DNA of 6,481 nucleotides from Actinomycetes bacterium (GTDB lineage Bacteria > Actinomycetota > Acidimicrobiia > Acidimicrobiales > Palsa-688): assembly GCA_021827225.1 (NCBI GenBank), contig JAKAXG010000258.1, positions 1-6,481 on the forward strand, read 5' to 3'. How positions within the stretch are numbered: position 1 is the stretch's first letter; every line of letters starts with the position of its first letter. Position numbers and translations under genes: made by a program. Shown here one piece after another: positions 4,938-6,481 of this stretch. The notes below the pieces were generated by a model. It was not told the DNA's origin. It saw nothing but the letters and a program-made list of their open reading frames with translations, and made no database searches.

Positions 4938-6337
4938 CCGTCGCCGCAGATCCCCTCTCTGACATTCCCGAGGTCTCCACCGTCCTCGACGATCGGAGCG
5001 TCGGGATCCCCGACATCATCCGGGGGACGGGGCACCTGCCGGAGATGCGGGTGGACCCGGTCGGGCTGTTCACCAGGGTCCGGGAGGAGTGCGGGCCGGT
5101 GGGACGCTTCCGGCTGGCCGGGAAGAACGTGGTGCTGGTGACCGGCGCCGAGGCCAACGAGGCCTTCTTCCGGGCACCCGACGAGGTACTGGATCAGGCC
5201 GCCGCCTACCCGTTCATGACCCCCATCTTCGGGAAGGGTGTGGTCTTCGACGCCAGCCCGGAGCGGCGCCAGGAGATGCTCCGGAACCAGGCCCTGCGGG
5301 GCGACATGATGCGGGGCCATGCCCGGACGATCGAGGCGGAGATCCGCCGGATGGTGGCCGGGTGGGACGATGAGGGTGAGATCGACCTGCTCGACTTCTT
5401 CGCCGAACTGACGATCTACACGACCTCGTCGTGCCTGATCGGCAAGCCGTTCCGTGACGAGCTGGACGCGTCCTTCGCCCGCCACTACCACCACCTGGAG
5501 CGGGGCACCGACGCCATCGCCTATGTGGACGCCCACGCCGACATCGACAGCTTCCGGATCCGGGACGCGGCCCGACTCGAGCTGGTGGCGCTGATGCAGG
5601 GCATCATCGACCGGCGCAAGGCCCGCGGAAAGGTTGCCCGCGAGGACCGCGATCTCCTGGATGTGCTGATCTCGCTCGAGACCGGGGACGGCAGCGACCA
5701 GTTCTCCGCTGATGAGATCACCGGCATCTTCATCTCGATGATGTTCGCCGGTCACCACACGAGCAGCGGAACCGCCTCCTGGGCCCTCATCGAGCTGCTG
5801 CGCCATCCCGATGTCCTGGCCGGCGTCGCCCGGGAGCTGGACGACCTCTACGCCGACGGGTCGGAGGTGTCGTTCCAGGCTCTCCGCTCGATCCCGCTCC
5901 TGGAGGCGGCACTGAAGGAGACGCTGCGGCTACACCCCCCGCTCATCATCCTGATGCGGCTCGTGCAGCAGGAGTGCGAGCTGGCCGGATACAGGATCCC
6001 GGCGGGTACGGTGCTGGCCGCCTCGCCGCGGGTCTCCAACCGGATCGGCGAGGACTTCCCGGACCCGGATCGCTTCGATCCGGGCCGGTACATCGATCCC
6101 CGCCAGGAGGACCTGCAGAACCGCTGGACGTGGATACCGTTCGGGGCCGGAAAGCACCGCTGCGTGGGCAACGCCTTCGCCATGATGCAGATGAAGGCCA
6201 TCTTCTCGGTCATCCTGAGGGACTTCGAGTTCGAGGCGGTGCAGCCTCCCGACAGCTACCGGGACGACTACACGAAGATGGTCATCCAGCTCCAGCAACC
6301 GTGCCGGGTCAGGTACCGGCGCAGGAGGCGGCCGTAG
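4934..6337 (+). CDS. cyp51: CYP51, sterol 14alpha-demethylase-family cytochrome P450
   Basis: A 467-residue protein with the hallmarks of CYP51. The B'-helix/B-C loop signature is AYPFMTPIFGKGVVFDASPE (91-110, including Tyr92). The I-helix GHHTSSG begins at 273, with His in place of the usual acid before Thr276, diagnostic for CYP51. ExxR is E329/R332 in KETLRLHPP, and the heme loop is FGAGKHRCVG (403-412) with ligand Cys410. It follows M. tuberculosis CYP51 (Rv0764c, 451 residues) almost throughout as I remember that protein, for example in DLLDFFAELTIYT and NRWTWIPFGAG. The extra length is about 16 residues at the N-terminus. There is no N-terminal membrane helix, unlike eukaryotic CYP51, so it is soluble. 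The family removes the 14alpha-methyl group of sterols in three oxidations. The natural substrate in such bacteria is unsettled, and no sterol-synthesis gene is visible here. The TTG start overlaps the SDR stop; the ferredoxin follows 3 bases after the stop. Confidence 0.95.
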   Translation: MTVAADPLSDIPEVSTVLDDRSVGIPDIIRGTGHLPEMRVDPVGLFTRVREECGPVGRFRLAGKNVVLVTGAEANEAFFRAPDEVLDQAAAYPFMTPIFGKGVVFDASPERRQEMLRNQALRGDMMRGHARTIEAEIRRMVAGWDDEGEIDLLDFFAELTIYTTSSCLIGKPFRDELDASFARHYHHLERGTDAIAYVDAHADIDSFRIRDAARLELVALMQGIIDRRKARGKVAREDRDLLDVLISLETGDGSDQFSADEITGIFISMMFAGHHTSSGTASWALIELLRHPDVLAGVARELDDLYADGSEVSFQALRSIPLLEAALKETLRLHPPLIILMRLVQQECELAGYRIPAGTVLAASPRVSNRIGEDFPDPDRFDPGRYIDPRQEDLQNRWTWIPFGAGKHRCVGNAFAMMQMKAIFSVILRDFEFEAVQPPDSYRDDYTKMVIQLQQPCRVRYRRRRRP

Positions 6338-6340
6338 GAC

Positions 6341-6481
6341 ATGCGCCTGATTGCAGACACCAGCCTGTGCCAGGGTCACCAGCTCTGCCTCGGCGAGGCC
6401 CCCGACATCTTCGGTTTCGACCGCGATGGCGACCACGTCGTCATCCTCATGGCGGATCCCGATGAATCCCGCCGGGCGGAG
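6341..6481 (+). CDS. Ferredoxin of the CYP51 operon, [3Fe-4S] type, 3' end outside window
   Basis: The first 47 residues are present, about two thirds of such a ferredoxin. The motif CQGHQLC (10-16) gives C-x2-H-x2-C, with His13 where [4Fe-4S] proteins have Cys. It is followed by the conserved EAPDIFGFD segment. The expected final cluster Cys-Pro lies beyond the window. This is the pattern of M. tuberculosis Rv0763c, the single-cluster ferredoxin encoded next to CYP51, which carries electrons from a reductase to the P450. Here it should serve CYP51 and perhaps the CYP123-like enzyme; no reductase gene is in view. ATG 6341 comes 3 bases after the CYP51 stop. AGGAGG at 6323-6328 is rather far (12 bases), so translation may be partly coupled to CYP51. 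Confidence 0.88.
   Translation, partial: MRLIADTSLCQGHQLCLGEAPDIFGFDRDGDHVVILMADPDESRRAE

Noticed and set aside
4811..5806. 331-codon minus-strand open frame opposite CYP51
   Set aside because: It is entirely antisense to an unmistakable CYP51 and has no recognisable domain.

Overview
The window looks like part of an actinobacterial chromosome, most likely from the class Acidimicrobiia. It is GC-rich with mostly C/G-ending codons. It opens with the end of a protein built from 42-residue 'GGGYWLV…[10 protein letters not shown]' repeats, a repeat type I associate mainly with Acidimicrobiia. The taxonomic call is inference; the gene content is read directly from the sequence.

Layout. (1) 1-161 (+): the 3' end of the repeat protein. 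(2) 168-701 (-): a small DinB/EgtB-N-terminal-like putative metal protein. (3) 775-1353 (+): a TetR-family repressor, divergent from the DinB gene. (4) 1388-2668 (-): a 426-residue protein I cannot assign to a known function, convergent with tetR. (5) 2669-2911: a 243-bp divergent control region holding two copies of a GGACA-N2-TGTCC palindrome, one of them overlapping a good promoter, plus a different palindrome next to the unknown gene. (6) 2912-6481 (+): a tightly packed operon of a CYP123-like P450, a short-chain dehydrogenase/reductase (SDR), CYP51 (sterol 14alpha-demethylase family) and a [3Fe-4S]-type ferredoxin that runs off the window.

How it fits together. The order CYP123 - SDR - CYP51 - ferredoxin is that of the Mycobacterium tuberculosis CYP51 operon (Rv0766c-Rv0765c-Rv0764c-Rv0763c). 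CYP51 and the CYP123-like protein both resemble their mycobacterial counterparts along their whole length, as far as I can judge from memory. The ferredoxin should supply electrons to one or both P450s, and the SDR could oxidise or reduce an alcohol/ketone on the same lipid. The physiological substrate of bacterial CYP51 in this setting is not established, and no sterol-synthesis gene is visible here.

The TetR protein is the obvious candidate to bind the CTGGACA-N2-TGTCCAG operators. The half-site TGTCCAGTCA at the P450 operator recurs exactly at the start of tetR, which suggests autoregulation. The least understood parts are the 426-residue His/Cys-rich protein sharing the divergent control region with the CYP51 operon, and the regulatory architecture between them. 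I saw no RNA gene, CRISPR array, insertion sequence or convincing intrinsic terminator.
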